Positions 12,401-34,000 of a DNA stretch of 64,000 bases are shown here, piece by piece. The notes beneath the pieces were generated by a model, which was given only the letters and a program-made list of their open reading frames with translations, ran no database searches and was not told the origin of the DNA. The DNA is from Axinella damicornis (taxonomy: Eukaryota; Porifera; Demospongiae; Axinellida; Axinellidae). A program made the translations under genes and the position numbers. The stretch spans positions 1,014,241 to 1,078,240 of the forward strand of contig OZ007506.1 of NCBI GenBank assembly GCA_963931865.1, read 5' to 3'. Numbering within the stretch: the first letter of the stretch is position 1; every line of letters starts with the position of its first letter.

Positions 12401-15151
12401 GCTATAACTGCAGGCATCATAGCCTGGTTCCCCAGACATTTTACATATGGGCTCCATGTGCAGTCAGGTCTTGGCCTGGGCATATAAGGCAAGCATTAAA
12501 ATGAGCAGTATGCATATACTTGTGAGCATTGAGCATTATTCGAGCATAATCAAGCATTAATTTCGATGATGGTTTGCACACTGGCAGAGAATGGATGTCA
12601 GTGATAGACTTAGTGATAGTGATGCTATAGACCTAGTACTAGTCCGACTCCAGCCTAAAATTACCTGGCTCAGCTGTTCAGCGGGCAAGTTATTCTGCAA
12701 TAAATCCGATCAGCATTTTCATGAGCATTTTCCTCTTAAATCTGAGCATAATTGGCTAATTTAATGAGCAGTGCTGCAAAGCATTATTCTAACAAGACGC
12801 CTTCTTCGAAAAATTGTCTCGGCGGTTTGCTTGCAAGACTGATACAAGAATTGGACACTACAGATGGTTTGGCTAAACTAACAAGATTTGTTTGGTAGCT
12901 TGCTATAGCTCTGAGATTAGATCAAATCTTGGCGCATGCTGCCGTACAGATGAGACTTCACAGTGTGTCAACAGGCAAATACGTCACAATTTGTTGCACC
13001 ATATGATGGACAAACTTCAATGAATGGCACACTGGTCATACCTTTGGCTTTGTCTGAAAAAACTATACGCGAGCACACAGACAAAGTGGCTTGAAGAGAA
13101 GACTTAAATTTGTCAATGGAGGAATACTGATGTAGTCTACGAGCATCTAGCTACACGTTGCCTACGTTGGTCAGTGGTTTTCCCATTGCTTTCTTAGTCG
13201 TCTCCTCTCTCGGTCAGCTTGTAGTCGTTGCTCTCTCTGTTCCGGACTCTCTTGTTCAGGCCTTCTTTGCCATTGCCTTTCTCGGTCAGCTTGTATAGTC
13301 TGCCTTCTTGGCGCTCCTCAGACGATCATTCTCGCGTATACCATAATCTGACTTCTTGCTGTTTAGCCTCTCTTGCTGAAATCTCACATGATCTTGTTTG
13401 TGTCTTCAGTTGTGTAGTACAGTAGGCCACATGCACATTACTAGTTAGTAAAATCCGTCGACCGTGAATGCGCTCCAGCTATGTGGACAGACGTATACGT
13501 ACCCAGCACTGTGTCCTGGCACTTCGGCGCTGTGACAAAATATTGAGCATTATATGCCCAGGCCTATATAGCTGTAACTGGGTGTCTCAGTTGTGGTTGG
13601 TGCTATCACAACAACCAGGGTGTGTGGGTTTGAGGTGTAGCTACTATTTACAGCTATATACCACAGTCTTATCAGCAACCATGGGAAGTTCCCCAGACAC
13701 ACACACACACTTGTACCCTCTCACAGAACAGCTGGCTAGATATATCCTTTCACACCCCTTGAGTTCTGTGGGACAGCATGCAGTTATAACCACCAAGGTG
13801 CACCATCAGCAAAATTAATTTCAGTGTTACCAGGACCACAAAGATTTAGCTTTAATTCTGTTCCCTGCTCATTTGTTGCTGGTGCTAATCACATTTATGA
13901 TTACTGGCTCAATCGCTGAAATGGACCGTCTCAAAAGCCAAATGGACCAGCTCAAATGGACGGACCCTACTCACCATATTTTTCTCCAGCGGCTTGTGGT
14001 TTCTTGGTTGGAGGCCTAGTTGCTATGGGAAATAAACACTCCATTAGTTAGTGTAGCACATGGGATGGCAACTCATCCTTGGGTGGAGAAATTAACTTAC
14101 TCTGAGGAGAAAACAGTCTCCCAAGTTCTTTGTGCTCAGGACTTTCACTCAAACAGTCTACAAACTTAGGAAGGGCTTTGGGTCCCTTTGAAGAAATGAT
14201 TTGAAGCAATTCCTTGGTTCTGTTAGAGGGATCCATGCTATTTAACCTCTCCGCCTCTGCACGGGAGATCACGTGATGTTTTTGGAGGTAAGGGAGGAGG
14301 GCAGGAAGGGTGATCCCCTCGAGCAGCTTGGCCTCATGCTGCTTTAACTTGGATTCAAGCTCAAGCTCTACTGGACCGGATCTTGCTCTTGTAACCAGCT
14401 GCAGCAGCTCTATTTTGTCACCAGAAGAGAGCTCCTCTCTGCGAGGGTTTTGCTGAAGAAACTTTTGTACTGCAAAATCAGAAAGATAATATATTGTGCA
14501 TAAGGAACAGCAACAACCATCGACCTATGATTCGAACAAGGTCTCTTGCCGCCATCTCACCTTCTTCAAGCAGCATCTTTGCAAGATGTTCATGTGCGGG
14601 TGGAGCATCTGCCTGCTGAAAACACTGGACAAAGCTGATAAACCCTGCTGTCCCGCTTTTCTCTATTGCTCTCAACAGCCGCATCAGATTTTCTTGCGGA
14701 GTTCTCTGAGGATTGCTGACATCCATGTAGGTGTTGACCGATATAGTGCCAGTTGTTGTCATGGCACTCAGGAATGTGGTCATGTTGATCTGGGATGCAA
14801 TCTCATCCAATTTTTCATCGAGAATATCTAAAATTGGGGCCCTTGGGGGAATATCAGGCGGTGGCCCTTCCAGGAGATCTAGAATTTCTCTGTGGCCTGG
14901 AGACTCCTTTTCTTCTCGAATGCAGTGCAAAAATTTGTCAATCCCTCTCTGTCCTTTCTTCTGGACAAATTGCAAGAGGTAGCCAGTGCGTTCAATTATC
15001 GAGTGATGCTCATCAGCAACTCTATCCAGTTCTTCTTGGCTAAACAGTTCTGGTGTTGATCTCAGGATGGGGAGCAGGTGAGGGAGGCTGATCAACTGCA
15101 TAACCTTAATCTGGTTCTGCTTTAGAATATCTGGAGTAACCAGAGGGTCTA
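1062..15151 (-). CDS. CARD-repeat / caspase-like (catalytically dead) / discoidin-like protein, about 20 exons
   Basis: Read on the minus strand, this is a multi-exon gene. The first clear coding exon (15151-14559) and the next (about 14468-14088) carry death-fold CARD segments. A linker exon at about 14022-13976 then joins in phase to a caspase-fold core spread over exons between 11942 and about 7590. Phases agree exactly: the exon ending near 14088 leaves one base, the linker starts with two and ends with one, and the exon at 11942 supplies two, giving EKYGRVAVLVCMDEYVD. The fold matches fungal/bacterial-type caspase proteins, including a post-caspase segment ATGTMAGLIGGDELEIF. The catalytic His and Cys strands read IVFIFISGIQ and ITFLIDTHPSH, so both residues are absent. 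C-terminal exons contain one clear F5/8C-like module (about 3330-4034, HRPWIEVEFRDNHVITAIEI) and a weaker one (about 2640-2860). The stop is TGA at 1062-1064. The start is unresolved: Met at 15101 at the head of the first CARD, or an upstream exon near 15.8 kb. A scaffold or regulator role in death-fold signalling is inference. Confidence 0.75.
1383..1546. repeat. Polypurine GGGA tract
   Basis: (ggga)n with aagagagggagg interruptions of about 50 bp higher order, in an intron of the CARD gene. The opposite strand gives a Pro/Ser/Leu pseudo-frame. It is one of a series of such tracts in this gene. Confidence 0.95.
2875..3050. repeat. GTGTGG/TATGTG minisatellite
   Basis: Repeats of tgtgtggtgtgta with a shorter tgtgtggtg tail, in an intron of the CARD gene just upstream (minus sense) of the weak discoidin-like exon. 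Confidence 0.9.
3095..3255. repeat. Minisatellite of actgagacagtatactcaga units
   Basis: About seven variable units of 20-26 bp built from gagacagtata and ctcagaatata blocks. Located in an intron between discoidin-region exons of the CARD gene. Confidence 0.85.
4838..5002. mobile_element. Long near-perfect palindrome (about 80-bp arms)
   Basis: The left arm begins taccactttgccgtgcatta and the right arm ends in its reverse complement. The centre is near 4919 (cgccttcggc). Both arms contain agtgcactcg and gttaacggtc. A shorter palindrome (tgcacactttagtgtgcatt) stands just to the left at about 4745. A foldback or MITE-type element in an intron of the CARD gene; no coding capacity. Confidence 0.7.
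5110..5540. repeat. Composite minisatellite (17/26/35-bp units)
   Basis: The core unit tatcagtgttagcacag (17 bp) alternates with longer versions containing gagtggaatcag or gtctgcactggaatcag. The left part is made of long compound units and the right part of plain 17-mers. Intronic in the CARD gene. Confidence 0.9.
5826..5941. mobile_element. TAGTCTC-family palindromic element (copy at 5.8 kb)
   Basis: The left end gtctcagccccagaccaacc is matched by the inverted right end, which finishes ggtctggggccaagactac. The middle holds ttccagtat...atactggaag inverted arms. The same plan occurs at 28306-28391 and 35767-35881. Confidence 0.75.
6424..6700. repeat. G-run followed by GGGAGGA polypurine tract
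   Basis: A run of about 26 G at 6425-6450 is followed by about 250 bp of gggaggaggga-type repeats, in an intron of the CARD gene. G-quadruplex or triplex formation is possible; the exact G count may be an assembly estimate. Confidence 0.95.
7135..7290. repeat. CCCT polypyrimidine tract
   Basis: (ccct)n with occasional cct changes. The strand bias is opposite to the other tracts of this gene. Confidence 0.95.
7455..7590. repeat. Two-copy tandem duplication, about 72 bp
   Basis: The segment ttaggggaatgccagcgcat, extending through ttcctgagctcaaacagag, occurs twice in direct succession (from about 7458 and about 7529), with one substitution seen. Intronic, directly next to the exon at about 7592-7780. 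Confidence 0.85.
7830..8000. repeat. Degenerate repeat of ggtctggtaccgagactga
   Basis: About eight variable units of 18-24 bp (gaggtctggtaccgagac and gaggtgttgtaccgagac) in an intron of the CARD gene. Confidence 0.8.
8939..8980. mobile_element. TAGCCTCGTTCCCAGGCC-family short palindrome
   Basis: gcctcgttcccagaccacac is followed directly by ggcctgggaacgaggctag: two inverted ends with almost no interior. It is a minimal member of the commonest dispersed family in this window. Confidence 0.8.
9128..9422. repeat. 20-bp minisatellite (tgcagtacagctctgcatac)
   Basis: About 14 units, very homogeneous (substitutions tt for ct only). The unit is itself partly palindromic (ctgcag; tgcatactgca). Frames through it on both strands are artefacts. 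It lies between two exons of the caspase-like region. Confidence 0.95.
9838..10100. repeat. GGGA polypurine tract
   Basis: (ggga)n with a few interruptions, in an intron of the CARD gene within the caspase-like region. Confidence 0.95.
10240..10445. repeat. GGGAGGGGGGAGGGTGGA polypurine tract
   Basis: Irregular purine-only repeat of about 200 bp, separated from the previous tract by a caspase-like exon (about 10100-10220). Confidence 0.95.
11670..11790. mobile_element. TAGCCTCGTTCCCAGGCC-family palindrome, longer member
   Basis: gcctcgatcgttcccaggcc, then ttctcaccccagcatttgtc, is mirrored by the right half gacaaacgttgcggtgagaa, then ggcctgggaacgaggctag. The arms are about 45 bp, with an interior of about 30 bp. 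Located in an intron of the CARD gene. A shorter member lies at 11309-11349. Confidence 0.85.
12020..13970. other. Large intron between CARD linker and caspase-like exons
   Basis: About 1.9 kb without an obvious exon or repeat array. A ctatgcatgcatgcatgctg stretch near 12358 and several long T/A-rich segments are visible. The GTGAG donor at about 13975 and the acceptor before 11942 bound it. Plus-strand frames at 13228-13425 and 13468-13818 have no recognised signature. Confidence 0.5.
14088..15151 (-). other. CARD / death-fold repeat region of the CARD gene
   Basis: Two adjacent exons encode about three related helical units. Unit 1 runs SLPHLLPILRSTPELFSQEE then TGYLLQFVQKKGQRGIDKF and IREEKESPGHREILDLL, the usual CARD order (helix 1 with the leucine pair, central helices, final G-H-x-x-L helix). 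Unit 2 keeps mainly the second half (ENLMRLLRAIEKSGTAGF, QQADAPPAHEHLAKMLLEE). Unit 3 is complete (TLPALLPYLQKHHVISRAEA, LPKFVDCLSESPEHKELGRL). The donor after unit 2 is at about 14559 and the donor after unit 3 at about 14088. CARDs mediate homotypic assembly, so this looks like a multivalent adaptor end. Confidence 0.75.
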
Positions 15152-15886
15152 ATGAACAGACAATGAATATAATTAATGGCTGGTAGGCCATGCTGCATGT
15201 ACACAATTATGTTCCTAGACTGTTTTGTACAAAGAGAACGGTCAGCATGACATGGAACTTTCGTGGACAGCTTCAACACTCAGTGCTTAGCTAAAGCCAA
15301 GTGCATGCAATAATTTTCGCTCAATATGCTTTTGCATGTTGTGAGTCAAGGCTGCCTTCAAGCATGCAAGTTCACACACTTCTGCCCATATCCCTCTTAC
15401 TTCTCCAGTGTTTATTCATCGCATGACTGCACTAGCTCATGACAAACACATTCGTTGAACATAATAATTAAATCAACAACAAACAAAACAGAACAAACAA
15501 GTAGCTTGCTGCAAAGCAGATTCAATACTCAAAAGCAAACATAATTTGACTCCTGAACGCTAATGATACCACAATTGCATGGTAGCTAGCTAGCACCTTC
15601 GAACAATTATTCTTTCCGCATGTTTGAATCATAGCAAGCTAGCTAGCTACAAGAATCACATTACGGTCCTACAACATCCGGAAAACTATCCCGGATGTAC
15701 TGCAATAGGACTCTGCAAAGTAAGTCCTTGCAGCTAGCGCAGGTGCACAAACTTCCGTCAACAGTCCTTACCTCCCATCTTTGTACAGATCCACGTGTCC
15801 ACATTTGGATGCGCAAGGCGGAGCTAGCGTTACCGTAATTATTTTTGCAACATGAGTGATTAGCTATAGGTTGGGTGTCTGTCCTC
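15152..15886. promoter_or_regulatory. Divergent intergenic/5' region between the CARD gene and TPGS1-like gene
   Basis: The two genes point away from each other across about 0.7 kb. A possible small upstream exon for the CARD gene lies at about 15804-15772 (ATG followed by a good GTAAGG donor), but its phase does not match the acceptor at 15151. It is therefore either 5' UTR or separated by a missed exon. The start of the TPGS1-like gene at 15887 sits at the right edge, consistent with a shared promoter near 15.7-15.88 kb. No TATA box was convincing. Confidence 0.45.
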
Positions 15887-18800
15887 ATGGCGACTGATCA
15901 TGAACACGCGTCATATCTCGGTAAATGTATCTTGTGTGCATGATGAGACTATAGTAATACTACTGGCAGCACTTGAATTGATCCTCTGGCTTTCAGAGAG
16001 GACCGGGGTGAGCAAAGAGGTCAAGAAAGCCCTCAGCGAACTGGTCCAAGAGAGACCACGGGACCCTCTGTCTCACCTAGCAAGACAGTATCCTAGGCAC
16101 ATAGCTCAGTTAGCTATGTCAGTTAGATATTGTGCATGATTGAGTTGTTATTTTGTGGGTTTCCATGACAATTTCAAGCTTTGAGCAGGTGGTAAACCCC
16201 GAGAGAGATCCAGTGGTTGCAGCTGCCAAACTGTTGCAAGATTGTAGTCTGTCACCACCTCCACTGCTAGAATCTACAGTTTATACGGCCTTTGCACTGC
16301 TCTCAGATAGTGCAGGTGAGTTATAGTATCAAATTCGGGTTATCCCACTGGGAGAGGTGCTCTCCTGGTTCTCTGACTCCTTCCCACAGAGAGCTCAAGG
16401 GTGTTGACTTCAGGTGTTAATGGCTCCCAGTACAACAAACTGTTGCAAGAACTCTGCTGGTAAGCTCTGTGGCAAAGGTATACCAAGATCTCTTTTGTCT
16501 TTTTTCCTTGAAGTAGGACTTGAGCACATGCAGGGTGGTCACTTCACTCTAACCTCCAACTGTCAGTCATACTTCATTCTGCTTCTATTGCTATGACAGT
16601 AACATGGATACAGCCACTGGTGACTCCCTCTTGAAGCAGCTACGAGTAGCAGAGGAAGGAACAGTGCTCTTCCCAATCTTCCAAACTGCCACCATGACTT
16701 GCCTTTCCCTCCAAGGTACGGTTGCAGGCATCCTGTTATTGTGCAACCTTTGTTTGGCTCTCAACACAACTATTATTACGTGTAAACGTTTATTCTTTGG
16801 TCTGTAGAGTACCTGCAGGTTGCTGAGGAATTGTTCCAGTTGCTAGATGAGAGTGGAAGAGGTTCAGTTGCACAAGAAAATAATTCCATGCATGGAGCTA
16901 CTAGTGGAAATGCAGGACATTGGTAGCCTCGTTCCACCTACTCAATTAAGTACTAGTGTAGACGAGTGACGTCACAGAAACGTTTCTGGAAACAATAATG
17001 CCTGCACTGTCCTAACATACCCTAACCTCTGACCACGCCCCTAATGAGATTCATAATGGCGGAGAAATGTACGTTCCCAGGCCCACCCACAGAACGTGGA
17101 AGTGGTGCGTAGGCCTGGGTATGAGGCTAGGACATTGCAGGGGACGAGGATGGGCAAAGTAAAACTTGTTAGCCACCCACTAACAGGACTTGCATTGTTT
17201 GAATTAGCATGGGAAGAAACTGCACAGTCATCCGTGCCAGGCTACATCATTCATTTCTTTAGGAACTGTAGGCAGGAGCCTGGGAGAGGGGGTTCTTGCA
17301 CAGCTCAATGCTGCCTTCACTTCAGCTGCTTCAAACGCCATGCAAAGGTTTGCACTGATACATTGGTGCCTCTGCCGCGGTGCCATGCATTCCCCAGTGG
17401 GTGCCCAAGAGCCTGGGTATGATGCTAATACTATAGTATACATATTCCTGCAAGGAGATTCGACTTATCGTTGGACATGCAGCTAGAGTAGCCTCGATCA
17501 TTCCCAGCCCTTCTACACCTCCAGCTTTGATTGCATGCAGTATGCAAATGCTGGAGTATACCTGGGAATGAGAGCTTATAGCGCCACCGTCCTTTCCTCT
17601 GTAAAGGATTTCAGTTTAATGGGATGACACTACAATGTAATTAATTCATGCTTGATTTTGCTACAAGGGCTAGAACTTCCCTTGCTGTGTATTGCACTTA
17701 GCCCATAGCTACACTGTCACAACTCCTTTTGCAGTATAGGTAGTAGAGTCACGGCAGCCACAATAGTTCGATATCTTAATTCTTTCCCGGACTATCCAGC
17801 ATGCAGCCTTATAGGAACAGCTATTATAAGTGTGTGGCTAGCCAAATATAACAATGGTAATTCTGATCTCACCTGCTCCTCTCTCAGTCTGCAGCAAGCA
17901 AAGGAGCTACTGCTGCCGGGTGAGCTGACAAGAATCTTACAACGTATGAATCCAAAGGTAACCAATTCACATGCGTATCTGAAACACGATTGTTTTAGCT
18001 GACAGTGAGGGTGAACAACTACCCTGGCTACCATCCTGTTCCGAACATCTGGGGCATCACTTTTGGAGCTCCATATTGCTAAGCAACAGATTTAGCAGAA
18101 GCCCTTCACCCTCAATTCGTATACAATTTGTTTGCAGAATCCTTGTATAGCTAGTGATGAGAGGAAGAGAAAGTAATCCACAGAAACATTTCTGGGACCA
18201 GCTGGGATTCGAACCAAGACCTTCTGGATACTAGTCAGATGCTCTTACCACTGGGCCCACAGCAGAGGAGCAGCAAATATAGTAGCATTGCGTGGAGGCC
18301 TTAGCCGAATTCCAATTTTCTGTGGATCCAATTTCTCTCTCTCTCATTGCCTTAAAAGCATGCCCTACTGACTAGTACTGAGTTCAGTAATTCCTCACTA
18401 GCCTCGTTCCCAGGCAGTGTTTGTCACTTGCAGTACTAACGCCCCCCCCCCCCCCCCCCCCCATGTTAGTAAAGCGACTAATCCTCACAATGTGTAGCAA
18501 CTTGGAGGTCAGTACATGGAGGGCCAGAGCTTCCATATAAGGCACTGAGCTCTGAGTTCGGGTTGCAAGGGATATGTCCTTCGGGTCAATTTGCACTGAT
18601 TGGGGTGAGCGTGAGCGAGCCCCACATAGACGAGTTTGCTGTGAATTATTGTGATTGTATGATTTCTGTTGTGCATGCAAATACTCCAAGGTTCTGCATT
18701 GCACTCGCTCACACTCGCCCCACAATGTCATGCATTCTCCTAGTATCGTAATTAACTAGCCATTAACTAGGAGCTACAATCACGTGCACATCACCAACAT

Positions 18801-18932
18801 TGTACTTTTTTGTGAACTACGTAGGAGTTAGATGGTACTTCAACCAACCAGATCACTCCCTCAGAGTTCAAGAGACTGGCAGCCAAAGTCTTCCTAGATC
18901 ACTTAGCCCCAGCAACAATTAAACTTTCATGA
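15887..18932 (+). CDS. TPGS1: Tubulin polyglutamylase complex subunit 1-like protein
   Basis: Exons seen: 15887-15920, 15997-16087, 16179-16315, 16390-16459, 16600-16715, 16808-about 16922, probably one near 17710-17860, 17888-17957 and 18825-18932 (stop TGA). The N-terminal product reads YLERTGVSKEVKKALSELV, then ERPRDPLSHLARHFEQVV. This is the DPY30/RIIa-type dimerisation motif as placed at the start of TPGS1. Downstream blocks GVNGSQYNKLLQELC, LFPIFQTATMTCLSL, EYLQVAEELFQLLDESG and ITPSEFKRLAAKVFLDH follow the same order as in vertebrate TPGS1. TPGS1 is a non-catalytic subunit that targets the TTLL1 polyglutamylase complex to centriolar and axonemal tubulin. The middle (16922-17888) is the least certain part; one or two exons there may be mis-assigned. 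The gene converges on MOSPD2, with about 100 bp between the two stops. Confidence 0.75.
17489..17573. mobile_element. TAGCCTC-family palindrome in the TPGS1-like gene
   Basis: gtagcctcgatcattcccag opens and tacctgggaatgagag closes. Inner inverted arms ctccagctttgattgcatgc and gcatgcagtatgcaaatgct overlap. A related, longer pair of ends spans 16923-17128. Confidence 0.65.
18165..18300 (-). mobile_element. tRNA-derived SINE-like sequence
   Basis: On the minus strand it reads gggcccagtggtaagagcat (A-box-like), then ctgactagtatccag and ggttcgaatcccagct (B box). The acceptor stem does not pair and the anticodon stem has a mismatch, so it is not a functional tRNA. It is followed by non-tRNA sequence, as in SINEs. 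It lies in the TPGS1-like last intron. Confidence 0.55.
18441..18463. repeat. Poly-C run (about 22)
   Basis: An uninterrupted C homopolymer after a TAGCCTC-type half element (ctagcctcgttcccaggcag at 18400). Confidence 0.9.
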
Positions 18933-19034
18933 CAAATTAAAAAATTGTGATGGTAATATTAACATATATAAATATATAGTCATACATGTAACTCACTATT
19001 GACAATACTCTCCTTGTGTGGGCTTGACTCATCA

Positions 19035-30831
<11,797 letters not shown>

Positions 30832-31037
30832 GCCTCCTTCGTCGTCAAATAGTAGCTACCAGCAAGCTAGCTCAGTAGCCACTAAGCTGGCTTCGTTTTT
30901 TTCGTTGGCTGGTCACGTGTTCTTGCGTTAAACGCGTACGCTTTTGCGCTAGCGCTTCGCTGCGCTGCTGCACTTTGAACCTGCACGTGCACGATCGCGC
31001 GAACTTTGTGACGTCATGCACATACATCTGCTGCGCA
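30832..31037. promoter_or_regulatory. Bidirectional promoter region, MOSPD2 / FANCB-like
   Basis: The start codons of MOSPD2 (minus, 30831) and the FANCB-like gene (plus, 31038) are only about 206 bp apart. The stretch is relatively GC- and CpG-rich (for example cgcgtacgcttttgcgctagcgc) and contains several ACGT/CACGTG-type cores, including cacgtg near 30914. This is the expected look of a shared CpG promoter with short 5' leaders. There is no TATA box. Confidence 0.55.
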
Positions 31038-34000
31038 ATGCTGCAGTGGCTGGGAAGTGTTGGCTCAGTTGGGCGTCTGAGGGACTCCTTTACCTTGCAT
31101 GGGATGCAGAAAGAAAATAGCCAGTGGAGGTTTTCCCCAAAGAAGGCACTTGTACTCGAGTCAGGGGTGGTGGCTGCAAGCCAGGTGGTCCACTGTCGCA
31201 GTCATGGCATGCCAGCACCATTCCTTCTTGTAGAACACCATCCAATAAGTGGTACGAAAATGTTTCAGTTGGTACGATATGTTGCAGCAGATGGTGGATG
31301 CTTCATGAAGCATGGTCATTTTGAGTTTGCAAAGCCGCAGCTACCCAACAATATCGATTTCCGTATCCTGAACGGACCAAGCGTGGTGTGGAGTGAAGGA
31401 ACAAACATCCACTTGGCTTGCACCGGAGCACAGGGCCTGAACCACATGACGCTGCATTCTCTGAATGTACAGGAAACTATAAAGCAAAAAATGAAAATTG
31501 ACAAATTTTGGGCATTTGATTGGGATCAGAATGAATGTGAGGACGATACCACGATTCTTTTATTCATCCGTGTTCAATCATGTACAGCAGAGGAAGAAAA
31601 TGGGGACACTGGACTCGATAAAATGTCGCACGATTGGCTACAACTGCTGATCACAGTGCAAGATACAGACCTCCAGATGGAGCATCTACCAGATTCGTCA
31701 CTTATTCCAAGTGATTATGGTTGCATAGCGACATGCATAGCTCAGCGCTGGTTTTGTTACGTTACCAGCTGTGGTGAGATTGTTTCTAAATGCCAGTTCA
31801 TCGTGGGCACTTCCTACCAACAAGTTGTTGTATTCAATGAAGGTGCACCACTACACTGTGTGTCTCTGCAGTATGTGCCAGAGAAGGTCCTTTCAATGGA
31901 GGTAATGTGCTTCTATACATAGTGACAATGGTATAGGAATTTGCCTAGTACCGAAGTTTCCATCCCAGATTTGTCTCGTAACTTTGGAGAAAATGTTTTT
32001 TCTCCGAACAAAATATGGGGATGGAAAGCTTGGGTACGAGGCTATTGTAATGGGAATAAAGTTTGAATACATAGCAGAATTTCACAGGTCACGTTTGGAT
32101 GTTCATAACTAGAGGCTCCGTAAGAATCTCTGATTTGTCAGTACGGGTGTTAATGGGGAATTCATGCACCAATATCCATCTGTCAAAACAGGAGGTACAT
32201 CTCTCCTTTCCCTTTATCATACTTCTTTCAACCTCTCTCTCTCTCTGCAGACAATGGACGATGAGATTGCTATTGCTGTTCAGTGTTCAGCAGGAGAGGC
32301 GTATGCATTCCAGATCACAGACAGTGGACCTCTGGTGAGTATATTACACAGAAGAGAATTCTCAAACTGCTTCTGCAAAAATCATACATGAGTAATTTTC
32401 CTGCACCAGGAGTGCGCATCTTGGCAGGGTGTATCTGATCTACTTGCTGGAGATTTTGCAGGCATAGGTCGTGACCAGCTGCTTGTAATGTTCAGTGGTA
32501 AGTTATTGGCAACTTGTACTGAACTTCATTTTAAAAGCTGAGGGCAGGGAAAAAATCAATTCACAGGCACTCAAGAATCGAAAGGCCTACGAAGATTCTG
32601 AGTACAATTGTGCATAATAATTGCCAATTGACTCACCATGGTTAGAATGCAAGCTTAATGGTGACCATTGGTGTGGCATTCGTGCATGCAGCAGTGAATA
32701 TATATATGTGCAACCATTACGTGTCTAACTATGCTATTGCAGGCGATGGAGAGCTCTCTAAGTTCTGCGTAACAGACTTGGTCGAGTTCACTGCTGATAG
32801 TGAGGTAGAGTTGAATATTAATATTGGCTTGTGTCACATGACTTAGACTCATTATACATTTGCTGACAGAGTGAGCAGGTGTGCAGTGGTACTGCTGCTC
32901 AGTCCCGTGCCACGGAATCCCTCGTCAGCGCTGTGAAGGCCTTGAAGATCAGGAAGCAGGTTTGCGTGTATGCTAGTCTTAACTTGCCTTGCTGAGGCTT
33001 ACGATGAAGATTGGAGCTATGATTATAGCTTATCAAAAGATAGACATTTTTTTTTGTATTTGGAACCTATTATAGTCACTGGAGGTAGACCCCGGCTGTA
33101 TAATTCTTATACATCCTCATACGTAACTCGGGTATTGCATATCTGAATCTTCTAACTTACAAGAACTTGTGGTCATAGACGGGGATGTTTGTCGAATTCC
33201 AAAATTTGTTCTTACGTGGGGAATGGCTCATTCAGGTCAACTAGTGCCCTACAAGCTGTTGCATCATATACAATGGCCCTACAGACTGGGGAGGCCTACC
33301 TGACTGATATGAGGCGGGAGCTCCAGCAGAAGTCCCAGCTGCTAGAGAGCAGTATCTCCATTGTGCAGTCACTGGAGGACTCAGACAGTACCACCCCTAT
33401 GCTGCCAGAACCAGACTCTGTAAGAGTGCATGTGTGGTGAATGTGCATCTGCATAGTTATATCATTCCCAAGCCACACCCCCCACACCCTATATCTGGTC
33501 TTGGAACGAGACACTAGGTTATCACTCTCCTTTGTCCTTCGCAGGCTCTGATATGTCTCCTACCTGGGAATACTGGTATGTAAAGATCATCCATGATCCA
33601 TCTCCCGGGATGTGCTCACTGTAGCAATCATGTATTGTGAAGCAATGTCTGAGGTTTTATGTTACCAACAGCATCTCGGTGAGCAATACTTCCACCCATG
33701 CAGACGTGAATGGCCAGACTACCAGCTACACTGCTGCTAGTAGGCACAGACCGTCATGTGGTCTGAAGCTCTTGCACTCTTGGCAGAGGGTTGTTGACGG
33801 GCTCTGGATCATTGGCATTGTCACCCAGAACCACACACAGAAGTATGAGCCATTAATCTGTATGACCTTGAAAAATGCATAATTGTGATAACTGTTCTTC
33901 ATTGCAGTAAACTGAACTATAGGTATATCCCTTCGTATTCCCTTGCAGCCTGTTGTGTGACATGGGTTTCTCTCTGGTGAATGGTTGCAGTAGGCTCCCT

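Noticed and set aside
12020..13970. Hidden gene in the long CARD-gene intron
   Set aside because: Frames there are short, have no family signature and no paired splice sites with consistent phase.
18190..18275. Functional tRNA gene on the minus strand
   Set aside because: A and B boxes are present, but the acceptor stem does not pair and the anticodon and T stems have mismatches; better read as a SINE fragment.
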